Positions 1 to 11,486 are shown, counted from the first letter of the stretch. The stretch is DNA of 20,412 nt from Christensenella sp. UBA4636 (GCA_002405915.1 DHMS01000048.1:3494-23905); one strand, 5' to 3'. Numbers and translations are program-made. The notes: generated by a model from the letters alone, not told the origin.

Positions 1-276
1 CATGTTCTTAACGTAGTCGGCGTGACCCGGGCAGTCAACGTGAGCATAGTGACGTTTGTCTGTCTGATACTCAACGTGAGCGGTGTTTATCGTAATACCT
101 CTTGCTTTTTCTTCAGGCGCTTTATCGATTTCGTCATATCTCATCTTCGTCGCCTGACCTTTGCAAGCCATAACCATCGTTATAGCTGCGGTAAGGGTGG
201 TTTTACCGTGGTCAACGTGGCCGATAGTACCAATGTTGATGTGCGGTTTGCTTCTGTCAAATTTAGCCTTTGCCAT
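1..276 (-). CDS. tuf: Elongation factor Tu, N-terminal part (cut by window edge)
   Basis: The visible 92 codons encode the start of the GTPase that delivers aminoacyl-tRNA to the ribosome. The sequence opens MAKAKFDRSKPHINIGTIGH and continues with the P-loop GHVDHGKTT (about residues 19-27); the switch I region follows, and DCPGH, the G3 motif, is near residue 81. The frame stays open to the left edge, so only the 3' part is missing. The start is fixed by a GGAGG site at 288-292, twelve bases before the ATG. It lies 74 bp downstream of fusA on the same strand, the usual place for tuf at the end of the str operon. I see no good promoter in the 74-bp gap, so it is probably co-transcribed with fusA. 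Confidence 0.99.
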   Translation of the reverse strand, partial: MAKAKFDRSKPHINIGTIGHVDHGKTTLTAAITMVMACKGQATKMRYDEIDKAPEEKARGITINTAHVEYQTDKRHYAHVDCPGHADYVKNM

Positions 277-325
277 AGTGTTTGTTTCCTCCGAATTATT
301 TTTTGTTTTTAATAGTTATCTAAAA

Positions 326-348
326 GCGTATGGAAAAAGAATTTACGC
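326..348 (-). other. Weak stem-loop between fusA and tuf
   Basis: A 5-bp stem (326-330 with 344-348) encloses a 13-nt loop just after the fusA stop codon and is followed on the minus strand by TTTT. It is too weak to call a terminator. At most it could lower read-through from fusA into tuf or mark an RNA processing point. Confidence 0.25.
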
Positions 349-350
349 GA

Positions 351-2432
351 TTAGTTGTCTTTTACGGCTCTTTCGCCGATGATTTTTTCCGCTACGGACT
401 TCGGAACTTCGTTGTAGTGAGAGAACTGCATAGTGTACTGTCCTCTGCCCTGAGTTCTCGAACGCAAATCCGTTGCGTAACCGAACATCTCGGAAAGCGG
501 GATTTCGGCGTCTATTATCTTAGCTCCGTTACGGTCGTCCGTACCGGTAATGTTACCGCGGCGGGACGAAACGTCGCCCATCAAATCGCCGAAGTAATCT
601 TCGGGAGTGACGATTTCGACTTTCATTATAGGCTCTAAGATAACGGGTTTAGCTCTCTTCACGCCGTCCTTGAAAGCCATAGAACCGGCAATCTTGAACG
701 CGATTTCGGAAGAGTCGACTTCGTGGTAAGAACCGTCGTATACGGTAGCTTTGAAGTCAACGACTTCGTAGCCGGCAAGTATACCGTTCTTAGCTGCTTC
801 TTCGATACCTTTTCTGACGGGTTCGATGAATTCCTTAGGAATGGAGCCGCCGACCGTCTTATCTTCGAATACAAATCCGGAACCCGGTTCGAGCGGTTCG
901 AGAGTAACTTTACAATGTCCGTATTGACCTTTACCGCCGGACTGACGCTTGTACATACCTTCTGCGTCGACCTTGTTACGGAAAGTTTCTCTGTAAGCAA
1001 CCTGAGGCTTACCTACGGTAGCTTCTACCTTGAATTCGCGGAGCAATCTGTCTACGATGATTTCAAGGTGTAACTCGCCCATACCCGCGATAATGGTTTG
1101 TCCCGTTTCCTGATCGGTGTAGGTCTTGAAAGTCGGGTCCTCTTCGGCAAGTTTGATAAGCGCGAGCGTCATCTTTTCCTGACCCGCTTTGGTCTTGGGT
1201 TCGATTGCTACTCTGATAACCGGTTCGGGGAATTCCATCTGTTCGAGAATGATGGGAGCGTTCTCCGCGCAGAGCGTGTCGCCCGTCGTCGTTTCTTTCA
1301 AACCGACTATGGCGCAAATGTCGCCCGCGTAAACTTCGTCGATTTCTTCGCGGTGGTTAGCGTGCATCAAGAGAAGTCTGCCGATTCTTTCCTTTTTGCC
1401 CTTCGTGCTGTTGTATACGTAAGAGCCGCTGGTCAAGTGACCGGAGTAAACTCTGAAGAACGCGAGCTTACCTACGAACGGGTCGGTAACGATTTTGAAT
1501 GCGAGTCCCGCGAAAGGAGCTTCGTCGGAAGTCTGACGTTCTTCCTCTTCGCCTTTCTTGTTAACGCCTACGACGTGAGCAACGTCCAAAGGAGACGGGA
1601 GGTAATCGACGATAGCGTCGAGAAGGTGTTGAACGCCCTTATTGCGGTAAGAAGAACCGCAGAGAACGGGGGTAACCTTCATTTCTATCGTAGCTTTACG
1701 CAAAGCTCTCTTCATTTCTTCGACGGTGAGTTCTTCGCCCTCTAAGAACTTTTCGGTAAGCTCGTCCTCTTGTTCCGCGCAAACTTCCATAAGCTGCGAG
1801 CGGTAAAGAGCGGCTTGTTCCTTGTATTCGTCGGGGATTTCGATTATCTCTTCCTCTTTGCCGAGGTCGTCTTTATAAACTATCGCTTCGTTCATGATAA
1901 GGTCGATGATACCTCTAAAGGTGTCTTCCTTACCGATAGGCAGAGTGATGGGAACGGCGTTCGTTCTCAATCTGTCTTTCATCATCTGAACCGCGCCGTA
2001 GAAGTTTGCGCCGTTGATGTCCATTTTGTTAACGTAAGCGATACGGGGAACGTGATATTTGCTCGCCTGGTGCCAAACGGTTTCGCTCTGCGGTTCGACG
2101 CCGCCCTTAGCGCAGAAAGTTGCGACCGCGCCGTCGAGAACGCGGAGGGACCTTTCGACTTCGACGGTGAAGTCAACGTGACCCGGGGTATCGATAATGT
2201 TGATACGATTGCCCTTCCAGAAGCACGTTGTAGCGGCGGAAGTAATGGTGATACCTCTTTCTTGTTCCTGAACCATCCAGTCCATGGTAGCCGCGCCGTC
2301 GTGAGTTTCGCCTATCTTGTGGGTCTTACCCGTATAGAACAAAATACGTTCGGTAGTGGTGGTTTTACCGGCATCGATGTGCGCCATGATGCCGATGTTT
2401 CTCGTATGTTGTAAATCAACTTGTCTTGGCAT
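351..2432 (-). CDS. fusA: Translation elongation factor G
   Basis: EF-G (693 aa, normal full length) is the cytosolic GTPase that drives translocation and, with RRF, ribosome recycling. The P-loop AHIDAGKTTTTER lies near residues 17-29, the switch I motif RGITITSAATT near 59-69, the G3 motif DTPGHVDF near 81-88 and the G4 motif NKMD near 135. The C-terminal domains IV and V are complete, with the SGGKGQYGHCKV loop, GYEVVDFKATVYDGSYHEVDS in two parts and EIPLSEMFGYATDLRS-type segments. The start follows a GGTG-containing ribosome site. The gene starts 18 bp after rpsG and is followed by tuf, so it belongs to the str operon driven from upstream of rpsL. No unusual residue was noticed in the GTPase motifs. 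Confidence 0.99.
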   Translation of the reverse strand: MPRQVDLQHTRNIGIMAHIDAGKTTTTERILFYTGKTHKIGETHDGAATMDWMVQEQERGITITSAATTCFWKGNRINIIDTPGHVDFTVEVERSLRVLDGAVATFCAKGGVEPQSETVWHQASKYHVPRIAYVNKMDINGANFYGAVQMMKDRLRTNAVPITLPIGKEDTFRGIIDLIMNEAIVYKDDLGKEEEIIEIPDEYKEQAALYRSQLMEVCAEQEDELTEKFLEGEELTVEEMKRALRKATIEMKVTPVLCGSSYRNKGVQHLLDAIVDYLPSPLDVAHVVGVNKKGEEEERQTSDEAPFAGLAFKIVTDPFVGKLAFFRVYSGHLTSGSYVYNSTKGKKERIGRLLLMHANHREEIDEVYAGDICAIVGLKETTTGDTLCAENAPIILEQMEFPEPVIRVAIEPKTKAGQEKMTLALIKLAEEDPTFKTYTDQETGQTIIAGMGELHLEIIVDRLLREFKVEATVGKPQVAYRETFRNKVDAEGMYKRQSGGKGQYGHCKVTLEPLEPGSGFVFEDKTVGGSIPKEFIEPVRKGIEEAAKNGILAGYEVVDFKATVYDGSYHEVDSSEIAFKIAGSMAFKDGVKRAKPVILEPIMKVEIVTPEDYFGDLMGDVSSRRGNITGTDDRNGAKIIDAEIPLSEMFGYATDLRSRTQGRGQYTMQFSHYNEVPKSVAEKIIGERAVKDN

Positions 2433-2450
2433 AAAATCACCTTAACCTGT

Positions 2451-2921
2451 TTACCAGCGGAAGTGCGCGAACGCTCTGTTCGCTTCCGCCATCTTGTGCA
2501 TGTCTTCTTTCTTCTTGACTGCGCCGCCGGTGTTGTTTGCGGCGTCCATAAGCTCGTTGGCGAGCCTTACGTACATATCGCGATCGCTTCTCTTTCTGGC
2601 GTTTATTACAATCCAGCGGATAGCGAGCGTTTGTCTTCTTTCCTCACGAATTTCGATAGGAACCTGGTAGTTGGAACCGCCTACGCGGCGAGCCTTAACT
2701 TCGAGTTGGGGCTTTGCGTTGGCGATAGCCTGGTTGAACACTTCCATAGCGTCCTGACCGGTCTTTTCGCTCATGAGAGTAAAGGCGTCGTATACGATGC
2801 CTTGCGCGATACCCTTCTTACCGTCGAGCATAACTTGGTTGATGAGTTTGGTTACAACCTTGCTGCCGTATATAGGATCGGGTAAAACGTCCCTTTTGGG
2901 AACTGAGCCTCTTCTTGGCAT
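2451..2921 (-). CDS. rpsG: 30S ribosomal protein S7
   Basis: S7 (156 aa, the usual length) is a primary 16S rRNA binder that nucleates assembly of the 30S head. The protein opens MPRRGSVPKRDVLPDPIYGS and carries the family segments KLINQVMLDGKKG, ARRVGGSNYQVPIE and the C-terminal EANRAFAHFRW. The start has an AGGAGG at 2929-2934. The gene is preceded by an unusually long, structured 172-nt spacer after rpsL, and is followed 18 bp later by fusA. In E. coli S7 represses its own synthesis by binding the rpsL-rpsG spacer; the structured spacer here (see separate entry) may serve the same purpose, but that is inference. Confidence 0.99.
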   Translation of the reverse strand: MPRRGSVPKRDVLPDPIYGSKVVTKLINQVMLDGKKGIAQGIVYDAFTLMSEKTGQDAMEVFNQAIANAKPQLEVKARRVGGSNYQVPIEIREERRQTLAIRWIVINARKRSDRDMYVRLANELMDAANNTGGAVKKKEDMHKMAEANRAFAHFRW

Positions 2922-2954
2922 ATTGAATCCTCCTTGATTATTTTGGGTTTTTTA

Positions 2955-3069
2955 GGGCAATGCCCAGTACAGCTATCGCAAAATTATTGCGAACCTTCCG
3001 CCGAAACTTCGGCGTACTGCCTACTTTAAATCGGGCAAACCTTAGCAGTTGAAATTCCGAATAAGTAGG
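2955..3069 (-). promoter_or_regulatory. Structured rpsL-rpsG spacer, possible S7 leader
   Basis: The 172-nt gap between rpsL and rpsG is rich in complementary segments. In minus-strand order: a 7-bp helix (3063-3069 with 3020-3026), extended by 4 bp (3057-3060 with 3031-3034); directly next to it a 5-bp helix (3015-3019 with 2965-2969) that encloses two hairpins, 2999-3004/3009-3014 (loop AACT on plus) and 2976-2981/2987-2992 (5-nt loop); then a small GGGC/GCCC hairpin (2955-2958/2962-2965). No U-tract follows, so it is not a simple terminator. The layout suits a translational operator upstream of the rpsG ribosome site at 2929-2934. Confidence 0.5.
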
Positions 3070-3093
3070 TTAAAAATTTTAAGTAATTAAAGC

Positions 3094-3465
3094 TTACTTA
3101 GGCTTCTTTGCGCCGTATTTGCTGCGCGCTTGTTTACGCTTAGCGACGCCTGCGGTATCGAGAGTACCGCGAATGATGTGGTATCTGACGCCCGGTAAAT
3201 CTCTTACCCTGCCGCCTCTTATAAGTACGGAACTGTGTTCCTGAAGATTGTGACCTTCGCCCGGAATGTAAATGGTACCTTCCTGCTTGTTGGTCAATCT
3301 TACCCTTGCGATCTTACGCATAGCGGAGTTAGGCTTCTTAGGAGAAGTCGTAGTAACGGAAAGGCATACGCCTCTTCTCTGCGGGCATTCTTCCAAGATA
3401 GGAGTTTTACTCTTTGCTACAGCCGTACGTCTGCCGTGCTTGATGAGCTGGTTGATTGTTGGCAT
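3094..3465 (-). CDS. rpsL: 30S ribosomal protein S12
   Basis: S12 (123 aa, the short form like E. coli) sits at the decoding centre and controls accuracy. Family segments visible are MPTINQLIKHGRR at the start, CPQRRGVC (28-34), SPKKPNSAMRK (41-51), GEGHNLQEHSSVLIRGGRV (69-87), DLPGVRYH (89-96) and the C-terminal RSKYGAKKPK. Numbering matches E. coli with Met counted, so Lys43 is kept but Lys88 is replaced by Arg (codon 3202-3204). Asp89, the residue methylthiolated by RimO where that enzyme exists, is present. The start has a strong AAAAGGAGGT site (3471-3480). Its own promoter lies at 3588-3616, and there is no rplGB (L7Ae-like) gene between rpoC and rpsL. Confidence 0.99.
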   Translation of the reverse strand: MPTINQLIKHGRRTAVAKSKTPILEECPQRRGVCLSVTTTSPKKPNSAMRKIARVRLTNKQEGTIYIPGEGHNLQEHSSVLIRGGRVRDLPGVRYHIIRGTLDTAGVAKRKQARSKYGAKKPK

Positions 3466-3505
3466 TTTTTACCTCCTTTTAATATTCGGATATTTCAACC
3501 GACTA

Positions 3506-3577
3506 CCCTCGCCCAAACGAGAGGATAACCGATAAAAAACTTTTTAAAACACGAAAAACGGGGTCAACCTAATGACC
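3506..3577 (-). other. Two stem-loops in the rpsL 5' leader
   Basis: The predicted roughly 115-nt leader starts near 3581. A 5-bp hairpin (3562-3566 with 3573-3577) forms right at the 5' end and is followed on the RNA by CCGUUUUU, which could make it a weak early attenuator or a 5' stabilising hairpin. A second hairpin, 6 bp with one G-U pair (3506-3511 with 3518-3523), lies about 30 nt before the ribosome binding site and contains CCUC, which could also pair with the GGAGG of that site. Both readings are inference. Confidence 0.35.
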
Positions 3578-3587
3578 TTACCTCGTA

Positions 3588-3616
3588 ATTTTAGCATTTT
3601 TGCGGATTTTAGTCAA
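3588..3616 (-). promoter_or_regulatory. Sigma-A promoter for rpsL-rpsG-fusA-tuf
   Basis: On the minus strand TTGACT (3611-3616) is followed by exactly 17 bases and TAAAAT (3588-3593), preceded by TGC, an extended -10. Transcription should start near 3581, giving a leader of about 115 nt before rpsL. The promoter lies between the rpoC 3' stem-loop and rpsL, so the str genes can be expressed independently of rpoBC. Confidence 0.75.
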
Positions 3617-3635
3617 TCAAATATAAGGATATTTC

Positions 3636-3670
3636 CGTACTTTGCGAGAATTTTACTCCCGCAAAGTACG
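3636..3670 (-). other. Stem-loop just after the rpoC stop codon
   Basis: A perfect 11-bp stem (3636-3646 with 3660-3670, 13-nt loop) begins nine bases after the rpoC stop. It would be a convincing terminator stem, but the minus-strand sequence that follows it is GAAATATCC, not a U-tract. It may protect the 3' end of rpoBC mRNA, or be a processing point or a Rho-assisted stop before the rpsL promoter. Confidence 0.5.
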
Positions 3671-3678
3671 ATTTTCCG

Positions 3679-7278
<3,600 letters not shown>

Positions 7279-7298
7279 TTTATTGTCGCCTCCTACCC

Positions 7299-10200
7299 TT
7301 AGTTATTACTGTCGTCGTCATCGTCGTAATCATCGTCCAAAAGGTCGAGATTATCCATATTTTCAAGGTCTTCGTAATCGTCGTCCTTGAACTTGAAGTC
7401 CTCGTCGTCGTCATCGAACGAATCGAGGTCGTCAAGGTCTTCGAAGATGGAATCGTCGCCGAGGTCTTCGTCTTCGTCCGCTTCGTCGCCCGTATCGAGT
7501 TCGACTTCTTCGGTCGGCTCTTTCTCGGTAACGACTTCTCTGTCGTCGACTTCGTCGTCCTCAAGCTCTTTGAGCGAGATTTCTTCGCCCGTTTCGGTGA
7601 GGACCTTCATGTCGAGCGCGAGAGATTGTAATTCTTTGAGAAGAACTTTGAACGAAGCGGGGATACCCGGTTCGGAAATATCGTCGCCGCGGACAATCGA
7701 TTCGTACGTCTTTACACGACCGACTACGTCGTCCGACTTGACGGTTAAAATTTCTTGCAAGATGTGCGCCGCGCCGTAAGCTTCGAGCGCCCAAACTTCC
7801 ATTTCGCCGAAACGTTGTCCGCCGAATTGAGCCTTGCCGCCGAGCGGTTGCTGCGTGATAAGCGAGTACGGACCTATCGACCTTGCGTGAATCTTATCGT
7901 CGACGAGGTGGTGCAGCTTAATCATGTACATCTGCCCGACCGTGACTCTGTTTTCGAAAGGTTCGCCCGTTCTGCCGTCGTAAAGCTGAATTTTGCCGTC
8001 GACTTCGCCCTTAGGATTGACGAAGTGATTTTCTTCGAGCAATTCTCTTATGTCTTTCTCGCTCGCGCCGTCGAAAACGGGGGTTGCGATCTTCCAGCCG
8101 AGCTGTTTGCAAACAAGCCCCAAGTGAACTTCGAGTACCTGACCGATGTTCATACGGGAAGGAATGCCGAGCGGGTTAAGAACTATCTGAAGCGGCGTGC
8201 CGTCCGCCATGAACGGCATATCGTTCTTCGGAAGTATTCTCGAAATAACGCCCTTGTTGCCGTGACGACCGCTCATCTTGTCGCCGACGGAAATCTTACG
8301 TTTCTGCGCGATGTACACGCGGACCATTTTGTTTACGCCGGGCGAAAGTTCGTCCTTATTTTCTCTCGTGAATATCTTAACGTCTACTACGATACCGCTT
8401 TCGCCGTGCGGAACTCTAAGCGAAGTATCTCTTACTTCTCTTGCTTTTTCGCCGAAAATAGCTCTCAAAAGTCTTTCTTCGGGGGTGAGTTCCGTTTCGC
8501 CCTTAGGCGTAACTTTACCGACGAGAATATCGCCGCTCATGACTTCCGCGCCGATACGGATAATACCGTCTTCGTCGAGGTCTTTAAGCGCGTCTTCGCC
8601 GACGTTGGGGATTTCTCTCGTTATTTCTTCTTCGCCGAGCTTGGTGTCGCGCGCTTCAGTTTCATGTTCTTCTATATGGATAGAAGTGAACACGTCGTCC
8701 ATAACGAGTTCTTCGGACAAAAGCACCGCGTCCTCGTAGTTGTAGCCTTCCCACGTCATAAAGCCGACGAGAATGTTTCTGCCGAGCGCGAGTTCGCCGT
8801 TCGACGTCGCGGGTCCGTCCGCGATGATATCGCCTTTTTTAACCTTGTCGCCCTTGTTGACGATAGGTCTTTGGTTCAAGCATGTTCCCTGGTTGGAACG
8901 AATGAATTTTTTGAGTTCGTAAGTAATGACTTCGCCGTCGTCCGCCGTAAGAACGATTTTGTCACCGGCGACCGAAGTTATTTCACCGTCTTTTCCGGCG
9001 ATTATCATAACGCCCGAGTCGTAAGCTATCTTAGCTTCGATACCCGTGCCTACGATAGCGTTTTCGGGTTTCAAAAGAGGAACCGCCTGACGTTGCATGT
9101 TGGAGCCCATGAGCGCGCGGTGGCTGTCGTCCGTTTCAAGGAACGGAATAAGCGCGGTAGCGACCGAAACGAGCTGTTTGGGCGAAACGTCCATGTAGTC
9201 GATTTTTTCTCTTACTTCTTCGGTAATGTCCTCTCTCTTTCTGCAGGAAACCATTTCGTTGACGAATCTTCCGTTCTCGTCGAGCGGTTCGTTAGCCTGC
9301 GCAACGGTGAAGTTGTCTTCTTCGTCCGCCGTCAAGTAATCTACGTGGTCGGTAACAACGCCGTCGATAACTCTTCTGTAAGGAGATTCGATAAACCCGT
9401 ATTCGTTTACCTTTGCGTAAGCGGTAAGCGAGGAAATAAGACCGATGTTTTGACCTTCGGGCGTTTCTATCGGGCACATTCTGCCGTAGTGAGTGTAGTG
9501 AACGTCGCGGACTTCGAACGTCGCTCTTTCGCGGTTCAAGCCGCCGGGGCCCAAAGCGGAAAGCTTTCTCTTGTGGGTAAGTTCCGCAATCGGGTTTGTC
9601 TGGTCCATAAACTGCGACAACTGGGAAGAACCGAAGAATTCCTTGATTGCCGAAGTTACGGGGCGGATATTGATAAGGCTGGCGGGGGTAACCTCTTTCG
9701 GGTCCTGCGTCGCCATTCTTTCTTTTATAAGTCTTTCAAGTCTTGCGATACCTATTCTGAACTGGTTCTGCAAGAGTTCGCCGACGCTTCTTACGCGCCT
9801 GTTGCCGAGGTGGTCGATGCAGTCTACGGAATCCATACCGTAGTTTAAGTCGAGGCACACGGAAACGGCGGCGACGATATCGTCGACGGTTATATGCTTA
9901 TGGTTGAGTTTTTCGAGAAGAGGTTTAACGGTCTTTTTCTCTTCCGCGTCGAGCTTATGCGGTTCGCCCTTCAAAATCTTGAAGAATTCCACGCACGCTT
10001 CGACGAATTTTCTTCTCTGTTCTTTTCTCTTTTCTGCGTTCTTCTTGTCTTCCGGCTTTTCGTCCACACCTTCGGGCGTAACCTTTTCTTCCGTATAATA
10101 GAGCGCGTTTATCTCGTCGCAAAGTTCGTCGGCGGTAGCTTCCACGCCTTTTTCGGCGACGAGCCTGTCAACCTTTTCGGCAAACTTGAGCGACGGGTAA

Positions 10201-11291
10201 TGTATGGTGTCTATAAGTCCGAAGAGTCTCGGGTCAACGCCCGTAACCGCCGTAAAGGATACGGTGTTGTTGGCGATGACTTTGTGGCGTTTTCCGCCTA
10301 TAAGAACGTAAATTTCGTTTACGCCGGCGTTCTGGATTTCTTCGGCTTTTTCCTTTGTTATGACTTCGCCTTTTCCTACTAAAAGTTCGCCGTCCTCGGA
10401 AATAACGTCGTCCGCCGAAGTAAGCCCGACGATACGAACGCCCATACGGAGCCTCTTGTCGAACTTGTAGCGACCGACCCTCGCAAGGTCGTATCTGCGC
10501 GGATCGAAGAAGAGGTTGCGTAAGTTAATTTTAACCGCGTCGTCGTTGGGAACTTCGCCCGGGTGAAGCCTTCTGTATAATTCGAAAAGACCTTCTTTAA
10601 CGTTGGTCGTGGTATCTTTTTCGAGAGTGGAAACTATCGTTTCGTCGTTGTCGAAAAGCTCGGCTATTTCGGCGTCCTTACCGAAGCCCAAAGCTCTAAG
10701 TAAAACCGAAGCGGGGAGCTTACGCGTTCTGTCGACTTTTACCCACAAAACCTTCGAAACGTCTTGCTCGAATTCGAGCCACGCGCCTCTGTTCGGTATA
10801 ACCGTCGTGTTGTAAAGCTTCTTGCCCGACTTGTCCATTTCCAATCCGTTTATAATGCCCGGGCTTCTGACAAGCTGTGAAACTATAACCCTTTCCGCGC
10901 CGTTTATAATGAACGAACCGTTGTCCGTCATCTTCGGCAATTCACCCATGAAAACTTCCGAGTCTATTGTCTCGCCGGTAACTTTGTTGACGAGTCTTAC
11001 GGTTACTTTAAGGGGAATAGCATAAGTAGCGTCGCGATCGCGGCATTCCTTCTCGCTGTACTTAGGCTTGTTTACAAGCTTATGGTCGAGAAAGTAGAGT
11101 TCGAAGTGGTCGGAAAAGTCCGTTATAGGCGAAAAGTCCTCGAAAACCTCCGAAATACCTTCGTCTATGAAAGAATTGTAGGAATCTTTCTGGACTTCGA
11201 CGAGGTTAGGTATCTCCTGCACCTCTTTGATACGAGAAAAACATTTTCTCTCGACCTTACCAAACATTTTCGACGGTAAATTACGTGACAT
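7299..11291 (-). CDS. rpoB: DNA-directed RNA polymerase subunit beta
   Basis: The 1330-aa beta subunit forms the active-site cleft with beta'. Clear family segments are GSFIINGAERVIVSQLVRSP (125-144), the rifampicin region GSSQLSQFMDQTNP...SALGPGG (554-584), ETPEGQNIGLI, and the C-terminal GGKAQFGGQRFGEMEVWALE. Against E. coli numbering Asp516, His526 and Ser531 are kept (Asp563, His573, Ser578), while Arg529 is Lys (Lys576). Two features make it longer than the roughly 1180-1240 aa usual in Bacillota: a charged insertion around residues 380-465, and a very acidic C-terminal tail of 95 residues (52 Asp/Glu). The start has AAGGAG at 11301-11306. A second Met at residue 9 is a less likely start. 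The promoter is at 11458-11486. Confidence 0.99.
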   Translation of the reverse strand: MSRNLPSKMFGKVERKCFSRIKEVQEIPNLVEVQKDSYNSFIDEGISEVFEDFSPITDFSDHFELYFLDHKLVNKPKYSEKECRDRDATYAIPLKVTVRLVNKVTGETIDSEVFMGELPKMTDNGSFIINGAERVIVSQLVRSPGIINGLEMDKSGKKLYNTTVIPNRGAWLEFEQDVSKVLWVKVDRTRKLPASVLLRALGFGKDAEIAELFDNDETIVSTLEKDTTTNVKEGLFELYRRLHPGEVPNDDAVKINLRNLFFDPRRYDLARVGRYKFDKRLRMGVRIVGLTSADDVISEDGELLVGKGEVITKEKAEEIQNAGVNEIYVLIGGKRHKVIANNTVSFTAVTGVDPRLFGLIDTIHYPSLKFAEKVDRLVAEKGVEATADELCDEINALYYTEEKVTPEGVDEKPEDKKNAEKRKEQRRKFVEACVEFFKILKGEPHKLDAEEKKTVKPLLEKLNHKHITVDDIVAAVSVCLDLNYGMDSVDCIDHLGNRRVRSVGELLQNQFRIGIARLERLIKERMATQDPKEVTPASLINIRPVTSAIKEFFGSSQLSQFMDQTNPIAELTHKRKLSALGPGGLNRERATFEVRDVHYTHYGRMCPIETPEGQNIGLISSLTAYAKVNEYGFIESPYRRVIDGVVTDHVDYLTADEEDNFTVAQANEPLDENGRFVNEMVSCRKREDITEEVREKIDYMDVSPKQLVSVATALIPFLETDDSHRALMGSNMQRQAVPLLKPENAIVGTGIEAKIAYDSGVMIIAGKDGEITSVAGDKIVLTADDGEVITYELKKFIRSNQGTCLNQRPIVNKGDKVKKGDIIADGPATSNGELALGRNILVGFMTWEGYNYEDAVLLSEELVMDDVFTSIHIEEHETEARDTKLGEEEITREIPNVGEDALKDLDEDGIIRIGAEVMSGDILVGKVTPKGETELTPEERLLRAIFGEKAREVRDTSLRVPHGESGIVVDVKIFTRENKDELSPGVNKMVRVYIAQKRKISVGDKMSGRHGNKGVISRILPKNDMPFMADGTPLQIVLNPLGIPSRMNIGQVLEVHLGLVCKQLGWKIATPVFDGASEKDIRELLEENHFVNPKGEVDGKIQLYDGRTGEPFENRVTVGQMYMIKLHHLVDDKIHARSIGPYSLITQQPLGGKAQFGGQRFGEMEVWALEAYGAAHILQEILTVKSDDVVGRVKTYESIVRGDDISEPGIPASFKVLLKELQSLALDMKVLTETGEEISLKELEDDEVDDREVVTEKEPTEEVELDTGDEADEDEDLGDDSIFEDLDDLDSFDDDDEDFKFKDDDYEDLENMDNLDLLDDDYDDDDDSNN

Positions 11292-11325
11292 TAAATCCCG
11301 CTCCTTGAAAATTAGTCTTTACCCG

Positions 11326-11354
11326 TTGCTTTTTTTAACGAAATGTGTTAAAAT
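11326..11354 (+). promoter_or_regulatory. Probable promoter for rqcP-ispDF
   Basis: On the plus strand TTGCTT (11326-11331), 17 bases, then TAAAAT (11349-11354) preceded by TGT, an extended -10. The start would be near 11361, leaving a leader of about 175 nt before rqcP. It lies inside the rpoB 5' untranslated region, so the two divergent transcripts would overlap. Confidence 0.5.
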
Positions 11355-11457
11355 AACGTCGGATAGAACGTTAAACGGCAATGTTTGAGCGATTTCTCAC
11401 CCCATTTTAGGTAAAAAAGGGCAGAAACCGACAATTATGCAGTTTAAGCATTTATCT

Positions 11458-11486
11458 ATTGTAATCAAGAGTCAAAAAAAAGTCAA
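11458..11486 (-). promoter_or_regulatory. Sigma-A promoter for rpoB-rpoC
   Basis: On the minus strand TTGACT (11481-11486), exactly 17 bases, then TACAAT (11458-11463). The predicted start near 11451 gives a leader of about 160 nt before the rpoB ATG. The leader contains short hairpins, for example ACGTTA/TAACGT around 11356-11374, but nothing I recognise as a known L10- or riboswitch-type leader. Confidence 0.75.
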
